From contig NZ_FNFV01000001.1 in NCBI RefSeq assembly GCF_900102905.1, forward strand, positions 317,501 through 381,500: DNA of 64,000 bases, given 5' to 3'. The notes under the pieces were generated by a model that saw only the letters and a program-made list of their open reading frames with translations, did not search any database and was not told where the DNA came from. The DNA is from Meinhardsimonia xiamenensis. GTDB taxonomy: Bacteria; Pseudomonadota; Alphaproteobacteria; Rhodobacterales; Rhodobacteraceae. A program made the position numbers and the translations under genes. Each line of letters starts with the position of its first letter. Positions within the stretch are counted from its first letter, which is position 1. This document shows, piece by piece, positions 9,472 through 18,755 of this stretch.

Positions 9472-9533
9472 TCGTGACAGCCACCGCGCAATCGGCTAAG
9501 CGAAGGCGAACCGTCATTCAGGGGACAAGAGCA

Positions 9534-9671
9534 ATGGCCGAGAAGACCAACCCGGACGATTTCGACATCACCGAGCACGAGAAGGCCTTCGAGGGCCTCG
9601 TGCGTGCCCTGACGTGGGGCGCGGGCATCACCATCGCGGTTCTGATCTTCCTCGCGATCTTCAACTCCTGA
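9534..9671 (+). CDS. aa3-type cytochrome c oxidase subunit IV
   Basis: A 45-residue protein: an acidic N-terminal stretch ('PDDFDITEHEKAFEGLVRAL') then a single membrane helix (about 26-43). This is the small bacterial COX IV family that associates with the aa3-type cytochrome c oxidase of the respiratory chain, seen in Rhodobacter and Paracoccus complexes. Start ATG 9534 is preceded by a GGGGACAAG box. The frame runs open upstream but only this segment fits the family. No other oxidase gene is nearby; the gene is commonly unlinked to ctaCDE. Confidence 0.9.
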   Translation: MAEKTNPDDFDITEHEKAFEGLVRALTWGAGITIAVLIFLAIFNS

Positions 9672-9712
9672 CGCCGCTTCTCCGCTGCCGGCCGATGGGC
9701 TAAGGATCCCTC

Positions 9713-10309
9713 ATGAGGATCCTTGCGCTGCTCGTTGCCGCGACCCTTGCCACCGGCTGCGCCCAGAGGGTGTGGGACGGCGACGAGCGGGTGGCGCGCG
9801 CCGCCTACAGCAATGGCAAACCGCCCTCGGTGACGCTCATCACCGTGGTGCGGAATGATCTCAATGTCGGCACCCACAGCGCGCTCGTGGTCAACGGATC
9901 CGAGCGCGTGCTGTTCGATCCCGCGGGTTCATGGAAGCATCCCCGTTCGCCGGAGCGCAACGATCTGCGATTCGGCATCGATGACCGGGTGCTGGCGCAT
10001 TTCCTCGACTATCACACGCGCCGTTCGCATCGCACCATCGTGCAGGAGGTCGCCGTGCCGGCCAGCGTGGCGGACGCCGTCACAAGCTCGCTCGCACAGG
10101 CCGGCCCCGCGGCGCCGGGGTTCTGCGCCTTGACCATCTCCCGCGCGTTGCGGCGCGTGGAGGGCTTCGAGGCCATCGGCGCAACGCCTTTCCCTTCAAT
10201 GCTGATGCGCGATTTCGGTCGCCTGAGCGGTGCGAGGACGCGCGTCTTCGTCGATGATGACCCGGCGGACAACCGCTACCTTCTGCGGTTTCCGCCCGAC
10301 AGCGGCTGA
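9713..10309 (+). CDS. Putative lipoprotein, possibly a permuted papain-like (NlpC/P60-type) fold
   Basis: A 198-residue protein with a lipobox ending at Cys16 ('LATGC'), hence predicted to be membrane-anchored in the periplasm or outer membrane. The mature part has 'VGTHSALVVNG' (His55), 'LFDPAGSWKHP' (66-77) and 'PGFCALTISRALRRV' (Cys138). A His-containing strand first and a Cys at the start of a helix later is the order seen in circularly permuted NlpC/P60 proteins, so a cysteine hydrolase or a degenerate relative is possible. This is inference; no family name is certain. It lies 41 bases after the COX IV gene and converges on the next gene, 6 bases apart. Confidence 0.6.
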   Translation: MRILALLVAATLATGCAQRVWDGDERVARAAYSNGKPPSVTLITVVRNDLNVGTHSALVVNGSERVLFDPAGSWKHPRSPERNDLRFGIDDRVLAHFLDYHTRRSHRTIVQEVAVPASVADAVTSSLAQAGPAAPGFCALTISRALRRVEGFEAIGATPFPSMLMRDFGRLSGARTRVFVDDDPADNRYLLRFPPDSG

Positions 10310-10315
10310 GCGGCC

Positions 10316-11350
10316 TCAGTCGAAGGTTCCGGCGACGCGGCCGAGCAGCATGAAGGCCCGGGCGGTGCGCGTGTCGGCCAGCGCGGCGATGTCCTGATCG
10401 CTCGCCGTCTTCTCGAATTCCGAGAACACCTGATCGAACTTGCGCAGGAAGTGATGCGCCGCGTCACGGAAGATCGTGTCGGAGCGCATCCGCCCCGCGG
10501 TCAGGGCAAGGCAGGAGCGGTCGCGGATGCCGCCAAGCGCGGCAATCGCCCTGCCCCGCTCGCCGCGCGCGAAGCGCCGCCAGATCTCGGGGCGCGCCCG
10601 GTCTGGCGTCAGGTCATCCATGTAGATGCCGTCGTGGGAGAGGAGCGTGAGCACATCCTGCGCCGCCTGCACGAGCTGGGCGGTGGAGCGGTCGCGCAAT
10701 GCGCGGCGCATGGCCTGGAAGCCCTCGCGGTCTTCCGCGTTCTCGGGAAAGTTCAGCGCGCGAATGAAATCGGCCACGCTCACCGGCGGCGCCGCCGCCT
10801 CGGGCGGGGTGACAAGGGCCAGACGCGGCTGCTCCTCGCTCGGGTCTTCGGTCCGCGCCGCGGCCGGAATCGCCGGCTTGTCATCGGCGAGCGCCGCTTC
10901 GGCCATGTGCCGCGCGGAGGTGAAGGTGGCGATTGCCTGCTCGGTCTGACGCTGGGCGGCGGCTATCTCCTCGAGCTTGCGTTCGATGGAGGATTTGCCG
11001 CTCTCGGCCTTGCGGCTTTCGATGTAGGTTTCGCGCAGCGCCTCGATGGCGACCTCGAGCCGCGCCGTCTCCTCCCGGATCACCTGCGCCGAGCGCAGCG
11101 CGGCAACGCCCACCCAGAGCACCGCGACCGGCATGAAGATCGCCATGAGGATGCCGACAAAGCGCAAGGCCGCCTCCGAGGCCATCGGATCGCGCCCGGC
11201 GAGGAACAGCCCCGCACCGGCAAGCACGATCCACAGGATGGAGAGAACCACCGCGATGCGCTCGGCCCGCGAAGGGGCCGGGCGCCGGTCTGCCGGCCCG
11301 CCGTAAAGCCCGAGCCCGGCGATGGGGTTTGCTTTCCTCTCGGCCATCAC
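10316..11350 (-). CDS. Hypothetical membrane protein with two helices, coiled coil and C-terminal conserved domain
   Basis: A 344-residue protein. Residues 1-30 are cytoplasmic and basic; two membrane helices (about 31-52 and 63-86) form a hairpin; residues 92-150 are a charged heptad-rich coiled coil ('ETARLEVAIEALRETYIESRKAESGK'-like stretch); a Pro/Ala linker follows, then an alpha-helical domain (about 190-344) with 'STAQLVQAAQDVLTLLSHDGIYMDDL'. The C-terminal domain looks conserved in Rhodobacteraceae but I know no function. Two adjacent Met codons (11348-11350 and 11345-11347) are possible starts. It is separated from greA by 82 bases on the same strand. Confidence 0.65.
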   Translation of the reverse strand: MMAERKANPIAGLGLYGGPADRRPAPSRAERIAVVLSILWIVLAGAGLFLAGRDPMASEAALRFVGILMAIFMPVAVLWVGVAALRSAQVIREETARLEVAIEALRETYIESRKAESGKSSIERKLEEIAAAQRQTEQAIATFTSARHMAEAALADDKPAIPAAARTEDPSEEQPRLALVTPPEAAAPPVSVADFIRALNFPENAEDREGFQAMRRALRDRSTAQLVQAAQDVLTLLSHDGIYMDDLTPDRARPEIWRRFARGERGRAIAALGGIRDRSCLALTAGRMRSDTIFRDAAHHFLRKFDQVFSEFEKTASDQDIAALADTRTARAFMLLGRVAGTFD

Positions 11351-11432
11351 CCCCTGCCTTGCCGCGGGTGCCGGCGCCTGTCACGCCCGCCAGGGACTTC
11401 CCGGGCGACGGCGCGGCACTCCGGTCACGGCC

Positions 11433-11903
11433 TCAGATATACTCGACCTTGACGATTTCGTAGCTCTTTTCGCCTCCGGGCGTGCGCACCTCGACGCTGT
11501 CGCCTTCCTCCCGGCCGATCAGTGCGCGCGCGAGCGGCGACTTGATGTTCAGCAGGCCGCGCTCGATGTCGGCTTCGGGCTCGCCCACGATGGTGTAGAC
11601 GCGCTCCTCCTCGGTGTCCTCGTCGATGAGGTGCACCGTCGCGCCAAACTTGATCGGTCCTGAAAGCTTCGAGGGGTCGACCACCTCGGCGCGGGCGAGG
11701 ATGCCCTCGATCTCCTTGATCCGCCCCTCGATGAAGCCCTGCTTCTCCTTGGCCGAATGATATTCGGCGTTCTCGGAGAGATCACCATGCGCGCGCGCCT
11801 CGGCGATGGCCTTGATGATGGCCGGCCGCTCCTCCGTCTTCAGGCGCTTGAGTTCCTCGTTCAGCGCCGCATGCCCGTTGCGCGTGATGTGAATCTTTTC
11901 CAT
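11433..11903 (-). CDS. greA: Transcription elongation factor GreA
   Basis: The 156-residue protein rescues arrested RNA polymerase by stimulating transcript cleavage through the secondary channel. The N-terminal coiled coil carries the acidic tip '[20 protein letters not shown]' and the C-terminal FKBP-like domain ends in '[13 protein letters not shown]'. Length is normal. The frame is open upstream, but ATG 11903 gives the family's usual 'MEKI' start. It is divergent from the ETF-QO gene across about 240 bases. Confidence 0.96.
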   Translation of the reverse strand: MEKIHITRNGHAALNEELKRLKTEERPAIIKAIAEARAHGDLSENAEYHSAKEKQGFIEGRIKEIEGILARAEVVDPSKLSGPIKFGATVHLIDEDTEEERVYTIVGEPEADIERGLLNIKSPLARALIGREEGDSVEVRTPGGEKSYEIVKVEYI

Positions 11904-12141
11904 GGCAACCGTCTTGTCGCTCATCCCAAAGCAAAAGCGCCCGGCGTCATGCACGCCGGACGTCGTTGTCTCCCTTACCTGACCATTTGGGGCCGGAAAT
12001 GCAAGCGGCAAGCCCGCTTCGCCCCGCTTCCCCGTGTGTGCCTGTCGCAATGGGTCCGCTTTGCGTCGCGTCGCGATTGACCGGCGCCATGCCGCCCTTT
12101 ACCAGTTCGGCGAAAGGAAATTGCGCGCGTGAGGGGGAGCC

Positions 12142-13791
12142 ATGGCCGAGATCGAACGCGAGTCGATGGAATACGACGTGGTGATCGTGGGTGCGGGGCC
12201 GGCGGGGCTTTCGGCGGCGATCCGGCTCAAGCAGCTCGATCCCGACCTGCAGGTCGTCGTGCTCGAGAAGGGTTCGGAAGTCGGCGCGCATATCCTCTCG
12301 GGTGCGGTACTCGACCCTTCGGGTCTCACCCGCCTGATCCCGGACTGGAAGGAGAAGGGCGCGCCGCTCAACGTGCCGGTGCGCGAGGACAACTTCTACA
12401 TCCTCGGCGAGGCCGGCGGCATCCGCTTGCCGAACTGGATGATGCCGCCCCTGATGAACAACCACGGCAACTACATCGTCTCGATGGGCAATGTCTGCCG
12501 CTGGATGGCGCAGCAGGCCGAGGCGCTGGGGGTGGAGATCTTCCCCGGCATGTCCTGCACCGAGCTCGTCTATGGCGAGAACGGGGAGGTCATCGGGGTG
12601 GTCGCCGGCGAGTTCGGCAAGAACCCCGACGGCACGCCGGGGCCGAACTACGAGCCGGGGATGAACCTCATCGGCAAGTACGTGATGCTGGGCGAAGGGG
12701 CGCGCGGCTCGCTGTCGAAGGAGGTGATCGCACGCTACGAGCTCGACGCGAACTGCGACGTGCCGAAATTCGGCCTCGGCATGAAGGAGCTGTGGGAGGT
12801 CGACCCGGCCAAGCACAACGAGGGCGAGGTCACCCACACCATGGGCTGGCCGCTGGGCTTTGGCACCGGGGGCGGCAGCTTCGTCTATCACCTTGAGAAC
12901 AATCAGGTTTACGTCGGCTATATCGTCGATCTCAACTACCGCAACCCCTATCTCTACCCCTATATGGAGTTCCAGCGCTTCAAGCATCACCCGATGATCG
13001 CGAAGCTTCTGGAGGGCGGGCGGCGCGTGGCCTATGGCGCGCGGGCGGTGACCAAGGGCGGCTGGCAGTCGATCCCGCAAACGGCTTTCCCGGGGGGCGT
13101 GCTGCTCGGCTGCTCGGCGGGGCTTGTGAACCTGCCGCGCATCAAGGGCAACCACAACGCCATGCATTCGGGCATCGAGGCCGCGGAAGCGGCGCACGCG
13201 GCCATCCGCGCCGGTCGCGCCCACGACCGGCTGGAGGAATATGACCGCCGTCTGCGCGAGGGGCCGGTGGGCAAGGATCTGAAGATCGTGCGGAATGTCG
13301 CCCCGCTCAACGGCAGGCTCGGGCCGCTCGGCGGGCTGACGCTCGGCGGCTTCGACATGTGGTTTCAGACCATCTTCCGCTTCTCGCTCTTCGGCACGCT
13401 CAAGCACGGCAAGACCGACGCGCAGGCCACCGAGCCCGCCGCGAAGCACAAGCCCATCGACTACCCCAAGCCCGACGGCAAGCTGAGCTTCGACCGGCTC
13501 ACGAATGTGGCCTATTCCTTCACCAACCACGACGAGCACCAGCCGCCGCATCTGAAGCTGAAGGATCCCGAAATCCCGATCCGGGTGAACCTGCCCAAAT
13601 ATGACGAGCCGGCGCAGCGCTACTGCCCGGCCGGGGTCTACGAGGTGGTGCGCGATGGCGAGGCGCCGACCTTCGTCATCAATTTCCAGAACTGCGTGCA
13701 CTGCAAGACCTGCGACATCAAGGATCCGAGCCAGAACATCGTCTGGACCTGCCCGCAGGGCGGGGACGGGCCGAATTACCCGAACATGTGA
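12142..13791 (+). CDS. Electron transfer flavoprotein-ubiquinone oxidoreductase
   Basis: The 549-residue protein passes electrons from reduced ETF to ubiquinone, linking acyl-CoA dehydrogenases to the respiratory chain at the inner membrane. The N terminus has the FAD dinucleotide fold 'VIVGAGPAGLSAAIRLKQ' (about 12-30); the centre has 'GWPLGFGTGGGSFVYH' and 'GCSAGLVNLPRIKGNHNAM'. The C terminus binds a 4Fe-4S cluster through Cys518, Cys521, Cys524 ('NCVHCKTCDIKD') and Cys537 ('WTCPQGGDGPNYPNM'). Full length for the family. Monocistronic by spacing. On the plus strand a TTGACC...TACCAG pair about 60 bases upstream could be its promoter, weakly. Confidence 0.95.
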   Translation: MAEIERESMEYDVVIVGAGPAGLSAAIRLKQLDPDLQVVVLEKGSEVGAHILSGAVLDPSGLTRLIPDWKEKGAPLNVPVREDNFYILGEAGGIRLPNWMMPPLMNNHGNYIVSMGNVCRWMAQQAEALGVEIFPGMSCTELVYGENGEVIGVVAGEFGKNPDGTPGPNYEPGMNLIGKYVMLGEGARGSLSKEVIARYELDANCDVPKFGLGMKELWEVDPAKHNEGEVTHTMGWPLGFGTGGGSFVYHLENNQVYVGYIVDLNYRNPYLYPYMEFQRFKHHPMIAKLLEGGRRVAYGARAVTKGGWQSIPQTAFPGGVLLGCSAGLVNLPRIKGNHNAMHSGIEAAEAAHAAIRAGRAHDRLEEYDRRLREGPVGKDLKIVRNVAPLNGRLGPLGGLTLGGFDMWFQTIFRFSLFGTLKHGKTDAQATEPAAKHKPIDYPKPDGKLSFDRLTNVAYSFTNHDEHQPPHLKLKDPEIPIRVNLPKYDEPAQRYCPAGVYEVVRDGEAPTFVINFQNCVHCKTCDIKDPSQNIVWTCPQGGDGPNYPNM

Positions 13792-13797
13792 ACGCCA

Positions 13798-13817
13798 CGG
13801 CCGGCTGGGGCCGGCCG
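13798..13817 (+). terminator. Hairpin after ETF-QO
   Basis: CGGCCGGC (13798-13805) and GCCGGCCG (13810-13817) form a perfect 8-pair stem with a TGGG loop, 6 bases after the ETF-QO stop. There is no T-run, so function as an intrinsic terminator is uncertain. Confidence 0.35.
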
Positions 13818-13896
13818 CGGGCGGCTCCGTCGCATTGCCCTTGCCGGGGGCGCGGGCTAGGTTGCCCGGCGTGGTCTGCCCAGAGAGGTGCGCATC

Positions 13897-15612
13897 GTGA
13901 CAGCACGGCCCTTCACCCTGCGTCTTGCCGCCGCCGCCGTGGCGCTCCTTGTCGGTCTGCCGGCGACGGCCCAGGGGCTTGCAGGGCCTTATCTGGCCGG
14001 GCAGGTTGCCGCCCAGAACAACGACTTCGAAGCCGCCACCACCTATTTCAGCCAGGCGCTGATCGTTGACTCGTCCAACCCGGTGATCATGGAAAACGCG
14101 CTTCGCGCGTATGTCGGGCTTGGACGCATCGAGCAGGCGGTGGCGATCGCGCGCCGGATGCAGGGGCTGGGGCAGGTCAGCCAGGTGGCGGCGATGGTGC
14201 TCTTCGCCGATCACATGAAGAAGGGCAACTACCCCGCGCTTCTCGATGATCTCACCGCGGGCGTCAGCGTCGGCCCGATGGTGGACGGGCTTCTGAAGGC
14301 TTGGGCCCAGTTCGGTGCGGGGCGAATGTCGGAGGCGCTGGAGAGCTTCGACGAGGTCGCCGCCACGCGCGGGGTCGAGATGTTCGGCCTCTACCACAAG
14401 GCGCTTGCGCTGGCCGCGGTCGGCGACATGGAAGGCGCGGAGGAAATCCTCTCGGGCCGGGCCGCCGGTCCGATCCAGCTCGACCGGCGCGGGGTGATCG
14501 CCTATGCGCAGATCCTCAGCCAGCTCGAGCGCAATGCCGATGCGGTCGAACTCATCGACAAGTCCTTTGCCGGCCGTCTCGACGAGGAGCTGGCAGCGAT
14601 CAAGGCCGCGCTCGAGGCTGGCGAGACGCTTCCCTTCACCGCAGTGCCGGATGCGGCGGCGGGGGCGGCGGAAGTGTTTTTTGCCGTTGCTGGTGCGCTC
14701 GATGGCGAGGCCAACGACGCCTATGCGCTCATGTACAGCCGCATGGCCGAGTATCTGCGTCCCGACCATGTTGGCGCCATCCTGCTGAGCGCGGGACTGC
14801 TCGAGAGGATGGGGCGGCACGAGTTGGCGACCGAGACCTATCTTCGGATTCCGCCCGACAGCCCCGCCTATGTGCCGGCGACCATCGGGCGGGCGGAAGC
14901 GCTGCACGCGTCGGGAAAGGTTGAGGAGGCCATCGCCACGCTGCGCGCGCTGGCCGAGGAACACCCCGACAACCCCTCGGTGCATGTCTCGCTTGGCGAC
15001 ATGCTCCGCCGTGAGGAGCGTTACGCCGAGGCCGCCGAGGGCTATTCGCGTGCCATCGCCCTTTATGACGAACCCGAGCGCGGGCAGTGGGTCGTCTATT
15101 TCGGGCGCGGCATCTGCTACGAACGCACCGGCGAGTGGGAAAAGGCCGAGGCGGACTTTCGCAAGGCACTCGAGCTCGAGCCCGACCAGCCGCAGGTGCT
15201 GAACTATCTCGGCTATTCCTACGTAGAGATGAACATCAACCTCGACGAGGCGATGGATCTTATCAAGCGCGCGGTCGAGGCGCGGCCCGATTCGGGCTAC
15301 ATTGTCGACAGCCTCGGCTGGGTCCAGTTCCGCCTGGGCGACTATGAACAGGCGGTTGTCAATCTCGAGCGCGCCGCCGAACTGATGCCGACAGATCCGA
15401 TCATCAACGACCATCTGGGCGATGCCTACTGGGCGGTGGGGCGCGAGCGCGAGGCACGCGTGCAGTGGAAGCGCGCGCTTTCCTTCAACCCCGAACCCGA
15501 CGAGGCCGACCGCATCCGCCGCAAGCTCGAAGTGGGGCTCGATGCGGTGCTGATCGAGGAGGGGGCGCAGCCGATCCGCGCCAGCGCCCGCGAGGATGTC
15601 CAGGGCAATTGA
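13897..15612 (+). CDS. Exported tetratricopeptide-repeat protein
   Basis: A 571-residue protein with a Sec signal peptide ('[20 protein letters not shown]', mature from about residue 27) and TPR repeats over the whole length, most regular at about 330-520 ('[15 protein letters not shown]', '[31 protein letters not shown]', '[30 protein letters not shown]' regions, each shown here in part). Such proteins act as periplasmic scaffolds; no partner can be named. GTG 13897 is preferred to GTG 13888 because GAGAGG ends 8 bases before it. The 3' end overlaps ispE by 17 bases, indicating coupling. Confidence 0.8.
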   Translation: MTARPFTLRLAAAAVALLVGLPATAQGLAGPYLAGQVAAQNNDFEAATTYFSQALIVDSSNPVIMENALRAYVGLGRIEQAVAIARRMQGLGQVSQVAAMVLFADHMKKGNYPALLDDLTAGVSVGPMVDGLLKAWAQFGAGRMSEALESFDEVAATRGVEMFGLYHKALALAAVGDMEGAEEILSGRAAGPIQLDRRGVIAYAQILSQLERNADAVELIDKSFAGRLDEELAAIKAALEAGETLPFTAVPDAAAGAAEVFFAVAGALDGEANDAYALMYSRMAEYLRPDHVGAILLSAGLLERMGRHELATETYLRIPPDSPAYVPATIGRAEALHASGKVEEAIATLRALAEEHPDNPSVHVSLGDMLRREERYAEAAEGYSRAIALYDEPERGQWVVYFGRGICYERTGEWEKAEADFRKALELEPDQPQVLNYLGYSYVEMNINLDEAMDLIKRAVEARPDSGYIVDSLGWVQFRLGDYEQAVVNLERAAELMPTDPIINDHLGDAYWAVGREREARVQWKRALSFNPEPDEADRIRRKLEVGLDAVLIEEGAQPIRASAREDVQGN

Positions 15613-16450
15613 GGTCTTCGCCCCGGCCAAGATCAATCTGACACTTCATGTCACCGGCCGGCGCGCGGACGGGCTGCACCTGCTCGACAGCCTCGTCGTC
15701 TTTCTCGATGCGGGCGATCGGCTGCGCCTTGAGTCGGCCCCGTCCTTCTCGCTTGAGGTCACGGGGCCTCTTGCGGCCGGCGTTCCTGTCGGTGAAGACA
15801 ATCTTGCGATGCGGGCCGCACGGCTCATGGGCGGCCCTGCCGTGGCGATAACGCTCGAAAAGCACCTGCCCGCAGCCGCTGGCATTGGCGGGGGCAGTGC
15901 GGATGCCGCGGCGCTCCTGCGCGGGCTCGCGGCGCTGGGTGGCACGATGCCAGCGCCCGAAGCGCTCGCCGCGCTCGGTGCGGATCTGCCCGTTTGCCTG
16001 CGTTCCCGTCCCGCGCGGATGCGCGGCATTGGCGAGCGGCTCGAAGCCGTCGAGCTGCCCGAGGCGCATTTCGTGCTCGTCAACCCCGGTGTTGCGGTGC
16101 CCACCGCGGCTGTCTTCGCGGCACTCGAGAGCCGGGATAACCCGCCCATGCCCGAACAGCTCCCGCGCTGGGGCGACGCGGCCGAACTGGCCGGCTGGCT
16201 CGGGCGAATGCGCAACGACCTCGAGCCTGCCGCCAGCCGCATCGCGCCGCAAATCGGCGAGGCGCTCGATGCCATCACAGGCACGCGGGGCTGCCTTCTC
16301 GCGCGCATGTCGGGATCGGGTGCGACCTGCTTTGGCCTTTATGCCTCGGCCGCGGCTGCCGGGGAGGCTGCCGCGCGGCTTGGTGCCGAACGGCCGGCGT
16401 GGTGGATCACCCCGGCAGGGCTGTGGCGTGGCGGCGAGCGCCTCAGCTGA
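15596..16450 (+). CDS. ispE: 4-diphosphocytidyl-2-C-methyl-D-erythritol kinase
   Basis: The 284-residue GHMP kinase phosphorylates CDP-ME in the MEP route to isoprenoid precursors. Seen: '[19 protein letters not shown]' at the N terminus, the ATP-binding loop '[21 protein letters not shown]', and the C-terminal '[14 protein letters not shown]'. Start ATG 15596 overlaps the TPR gene by 17 bases. Its end overlaps the convergent polyprenyl synthase gene by 8 bases; that gene uses the isoprenoid units this pathway makes, so the two are related in function although transcribed oppositely. Confidence 0.95.
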   Translation: MSRAIEVFAPAKINLTLHVTGRRADGLHLLDSLVVFLDAGDRLRLESAPSFSLEVTGPLAAGVPVGEDNLAMRAARLMGGPAVAITLEKHLPAAAGIGGGSADAAALLRGLAALGGTMPAPEALAALGADLPVCLRSRPARMRGIGERLEAVELPEAHFVLVNPGVAVPTAAVFAALESRDNPPMPEQLPRWGDAAELAGWLGRMRNDLEPAASRIAPQIGEALDAITGTRGCLLARMSGSGATCFGLYASAAAAGEAAARLGAERPAWWITPAGLWRGGERLS

Positions 16451-17459
16451 TCCGCGCCACGACGTATTCGGCCAGATCGCCCAGCATGTGTCTCAGCGGC
16501 ACGTCGGGCAGATGCGTCAGCGCCTCCCGGGCTCTGGCGCTCCATGCCAGCGCATCGGCGCGCGCTGCGGCGAGCGTGCCATGCCGGTGCATCAATTCGA
16601 GCGCGTGCTCGAGGTCGCCCTCTTGCTGGCGGCCCTGCTCGATGACCCGACGCCAGAAGGCGCGCTCCTCGGCGTCGGCCTTTGCGACCGCCTTGATGAG
16701 GGGCAGCGTCAGCTTGCCTTCGCGAAAGTCGTCGCCGACGTTCTTGCCCGTCACGCCGGCGTCGCCGTCATAGTCGAGCAAATCGTCGGCGATCTGGAAG
16801 CTGATCCCGAGCGCATCGCCATAGCGGCGCAGGGCCTCCACCTGCGCGGCCGGTGCTCCGGCGATCACGCCGCCCACCTCGCAGGCGGCGGCGAACAGCG
16901 CGGCCGTCTTGCCGCGGATCACCTTGAGATAGACGCTCTCGTCAGTGGCAAGATTGCTCGCCGCCGTCAGCTGGAGAACCTCGCCCTCGGCGATGGTGGC
17001 GGCGGCATCGGCGAGAATGTCGAGCACCCTGAGCGAGCCCGTCTGAACCATCAACTGGAAGGCCCGGGCGAAGAGATAGTCACCGACCAGAACGCTCGAC
17101 TTGTTGTCCCACAGCAGGTTTGCCGTCGGCCGGCCGCGGCGGCGGGTGCTCTCGTCAACCACGTCGTCATGCAGAAGCGTGGCGGTGTGGATGAACTCGA
17201 CCGTCGCCGCGAGGTGAATGTGAAAGGGGCCCTCGTACCCGCAGAGCCGCGCGGCGGCGAGCACGAGCAACGGCCGCAGCCGCTTGCCGCCCGCCTCGAC
17301 GAGATGGCGCGTGACTTCCGGGATGCGCGGGGCATGCTCGGAGGCCATGCGCTCGGCAATGAGTGCGTTGACCTCATCCATCTCGCGGGCAAGCGCCTCG
17401 GCCAGCCGTTCGTGGGGCCTGGCCTTGGCCGCCTGCGCGATATCACCTGCGTCAGCCAT
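16443..17459 (-). CDS. Long-chain polyprenyl diphosphate synthase (octaprenyl/decaprenyl type)
   Basis: A 338-residue trans-prenyltransferase. Both aspartate-rich motifs are present: FARM '[20 protein letters not shown]' and SARM '[13 protein letters not shown]', plus '[19 protein letters not shown]'. Length and motifs fit the enzyme making the ubiquinone side chain from IPP and FPP (IspB/DdsA type); in this lineage the quinone is usually Q-10, so decaprenyl product is likely but not shown by sequence. It is divergent from the DUF2007-methyltransferase pair with a 38-base gap. Confidence 0.9.
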   Translation of the reverse strand: MADAGDIAQAAKARPHERLAEALAREMDEVNALIAERMASEHAPRIPEVTRHLVEAGGKRLRPLLVLAAARLCGYEGPFHIHLAATVEFIHTATLLHDDVVDESTRRRGRPTANLLWDNKSSVLVGDYLFARAFQLMVQTGSLRVLDILADAAATIAEGEVLQLTAASNLATDESVYLKVIRGKTAALFAAACEVGGVIAGAPAAQVEALRRYGDALGISFQIADDLLDYDGDAGVTGKNVGDDFREGKLTLPLIKAVAKADAEERAFWRRVIEQGRQQEGDLEHALELMHRHGTLAAARADALAWSARAREALTHLPDVPLRHMLGDLAEYVVARIS

Positions 17460-17497
17460 ATCGACAATTCCCGGCTACCGCGCCTAGATGGAGAGGC

Positions 17498-17713
17498 ATG
17501 AAGGAACTGTTGCGCACCAACGATCCGACCCTCATCGCCTACGCCACCGCGCTACTGGACGGCGAGGGTATAGACTGCTTCCAGATGGACGTCCACATGA
17601 GCGTGCTGGAAGGCTCCCTGGGCATACTGCCGCGCCGGCTGATGGTGCGCGACCGTGACCTGTTTCTCGCCCGCGCGATACTGCGCGACAACGGAGTCGA
17701 GGTGAGCGGGTGA
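17498..17713 (+). CDS. DUF2007 domain protein
   Basis: A 71-residue protein with the DUF2007 core: 'MKELLRTNDPTLIAYATALL', 'GIDCFQMD', and 'RRLMVRDRDLFLARAILRDNG'. The family is annotated as putative signal-transducing, distantly like PII folds, with no known ligand. The stop overlaps the GTG start of the methyltransferase by 4 bases (GTGA), so the two are co-translated. Confidence 0.85.
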   Translation: MKELLRTNDPTLIAYATALLDGEGIDCFQMDVHMSVLEGSLGILPRRLMVRDRDLFLARAILRDNGVEVSG

Positions 17714-18480
17714 GTGCTCCCCTGCCGCCTGATCTGACCGAAGACGGATTTCTCGGCGGGCGTCTTGTAATCGCGCAGCCGGCGCGCGGTTTCCGCTCGG
17801 GCACCGATGCGGTGCTGCTTGCCGCTGCGGTGCCGGCGGAGGCCGGTCAGACGGTGCTCGAGCTCGGGTGTGGCGCGGGCGCGGCGGCACTCTGCCTCGC
17901 GCGGCGTGTGCCGGGCGTGCGCGTGACCGGCGTCGAAATCCTGCCGGCGATGGCGGCGCTCGCACGGCGGAATGCCGAACGCAACGGCCTCGCGCTGGAG
18001 GTGATCGAGGCCGACGTCGGCGCACTGCCGCGAGCGTTGCGCGCGCGCAGCTTCGATCATGTCATGATGAACCCGCCGTATTTCACCCCCGGTTCGGGCA
18101 CTTCGCCGGAGGAGCCGGGTCGGGCGATGGGCAATGCCGGGCCCAGGGCGCTTGGCGACTGGCTCGATACCGGAATCAGGAGGCTTGGCCCCAAGGGCAG
18201 GCTCACCGTGATCCAGCGCAGCGAACGGCTGCCGGAGATTCTGCGTGTGCTCGAGGGGCGACTGGGGCAGATTACCGTGCTGCCCTTGCAGGGGCGCACG
18301 GGGCGGCCTGCCGATCGCGTGATCGTGACCGGGCGCAAGGGGTCACGGGCGCCGTTCCGACTGCTGGCCCCTCTTGTCATCCACGAGGGGCACGCCCATG
18401 TCGAGAAAGGGGAAAGCTTCACGCCCGCCGTTGCCCGCGTGCTTCGCGAGGGCGCCGGGTTGCCTGTAGCCTGGGGTTGA
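17710..18480 (+). CDS. tRNA1(Val) (adenine37-N6)-methyltransferase-like protein (TrmN6 family)
   Basis: A 256-residue class I SAM-dependent methyltransferase. Motif I 'VLELGCGAGAAALCLARR' (about 49-66), acidic motif II 'VTGVEI', and the N6-adenine catalytic motif 'MMNPPYF' (119-125) are present, followed by 'GDWLDTGIRRLGPKGRLTVIQR'. This matches the TrmN6/YfiC family that methylates A37 of tRNA-Val; other N6-adenine or glutamine substrates cannot be excluded. GTG start overlaps the upstream stop. Confidence 0.85.
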   Translation: MSAPLPPDLTEDGFLGGRLVIAQPARGFRSGTDAVLLAAAVPAEAGQTVLELGCGAGAAALCLARRVPGVRVTGVEILPAMAALARRNAERNGLALEVIEADVGALPRALRARSFDHVMMNPPYFTPGSGTSPEEPGRAMGNAGPRALGDWLDTGIRRLGPKGRLTVIQRSERLPEILRVLEGRLGQITVLPLQGRTGRPADRVIVTGRKGSRAPFRLLAPLVIHEGHAHVEKGESFTPAVARVLREGAGLPVAWG

Positions 18481-18587
18481 ATGGGTTTGGATGATTTCTC
18501 GCAAGCCTGTGTAACGAGAAGGTGACAGGAGCGGGTTTTTGTGCTGGACTGATCCTGCAACAGCAATCAACGAGGAGGGCACCAAAC

Positions 18588-18755
18588 ATGAGCTTGAGTT
18601 CGCACCTGGAGGAACTCCGCCGCAAGCATCAGGCGCTCTCGGAAAAGGTTGAAGAGGCGTTGAGGACCCCGGGCTTCGACGATCTGCAGATCACCGAGCT
18701 CAAGAAGCAGAAACTGAAGATCAAGGAAGAGATCTACCGCCTCTCGAGCCATTGA
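18588..18755 (+). CDS. YdcH-family DUF465 small protein
   Basis: A 55-residue, highly charged helical protein ('LEELRRKHQALSEKVEEAL', 'ITELKKQKLKIKEEIYRL'), the DUF465/YdcH family of short coiled-coil proteins of unknown role. ATG 18588 follows a strong GAGGAGGG box by 6 bases. Its last 35 bases overlap the 3' end of the oppositely oriented EamA gene, a convergent tail overlap. Confidence 0.88.
   Translation: MSLSSHLEELRRKHQALSEKVEEALRTPGFDDLQITELKKQKLKIKEEIYRLSSH

Noticed and set aside
11947-15636. Minus-strand open frame of 1229 codons opposite ETF-QO and the TPR gene
   Set aside because: It is an antisense shadow in GC-rich DNA: composition is low-complexity Arg/His/Gly/Ala, no family motif, and it lies across two clearly coding plus-strand genes.
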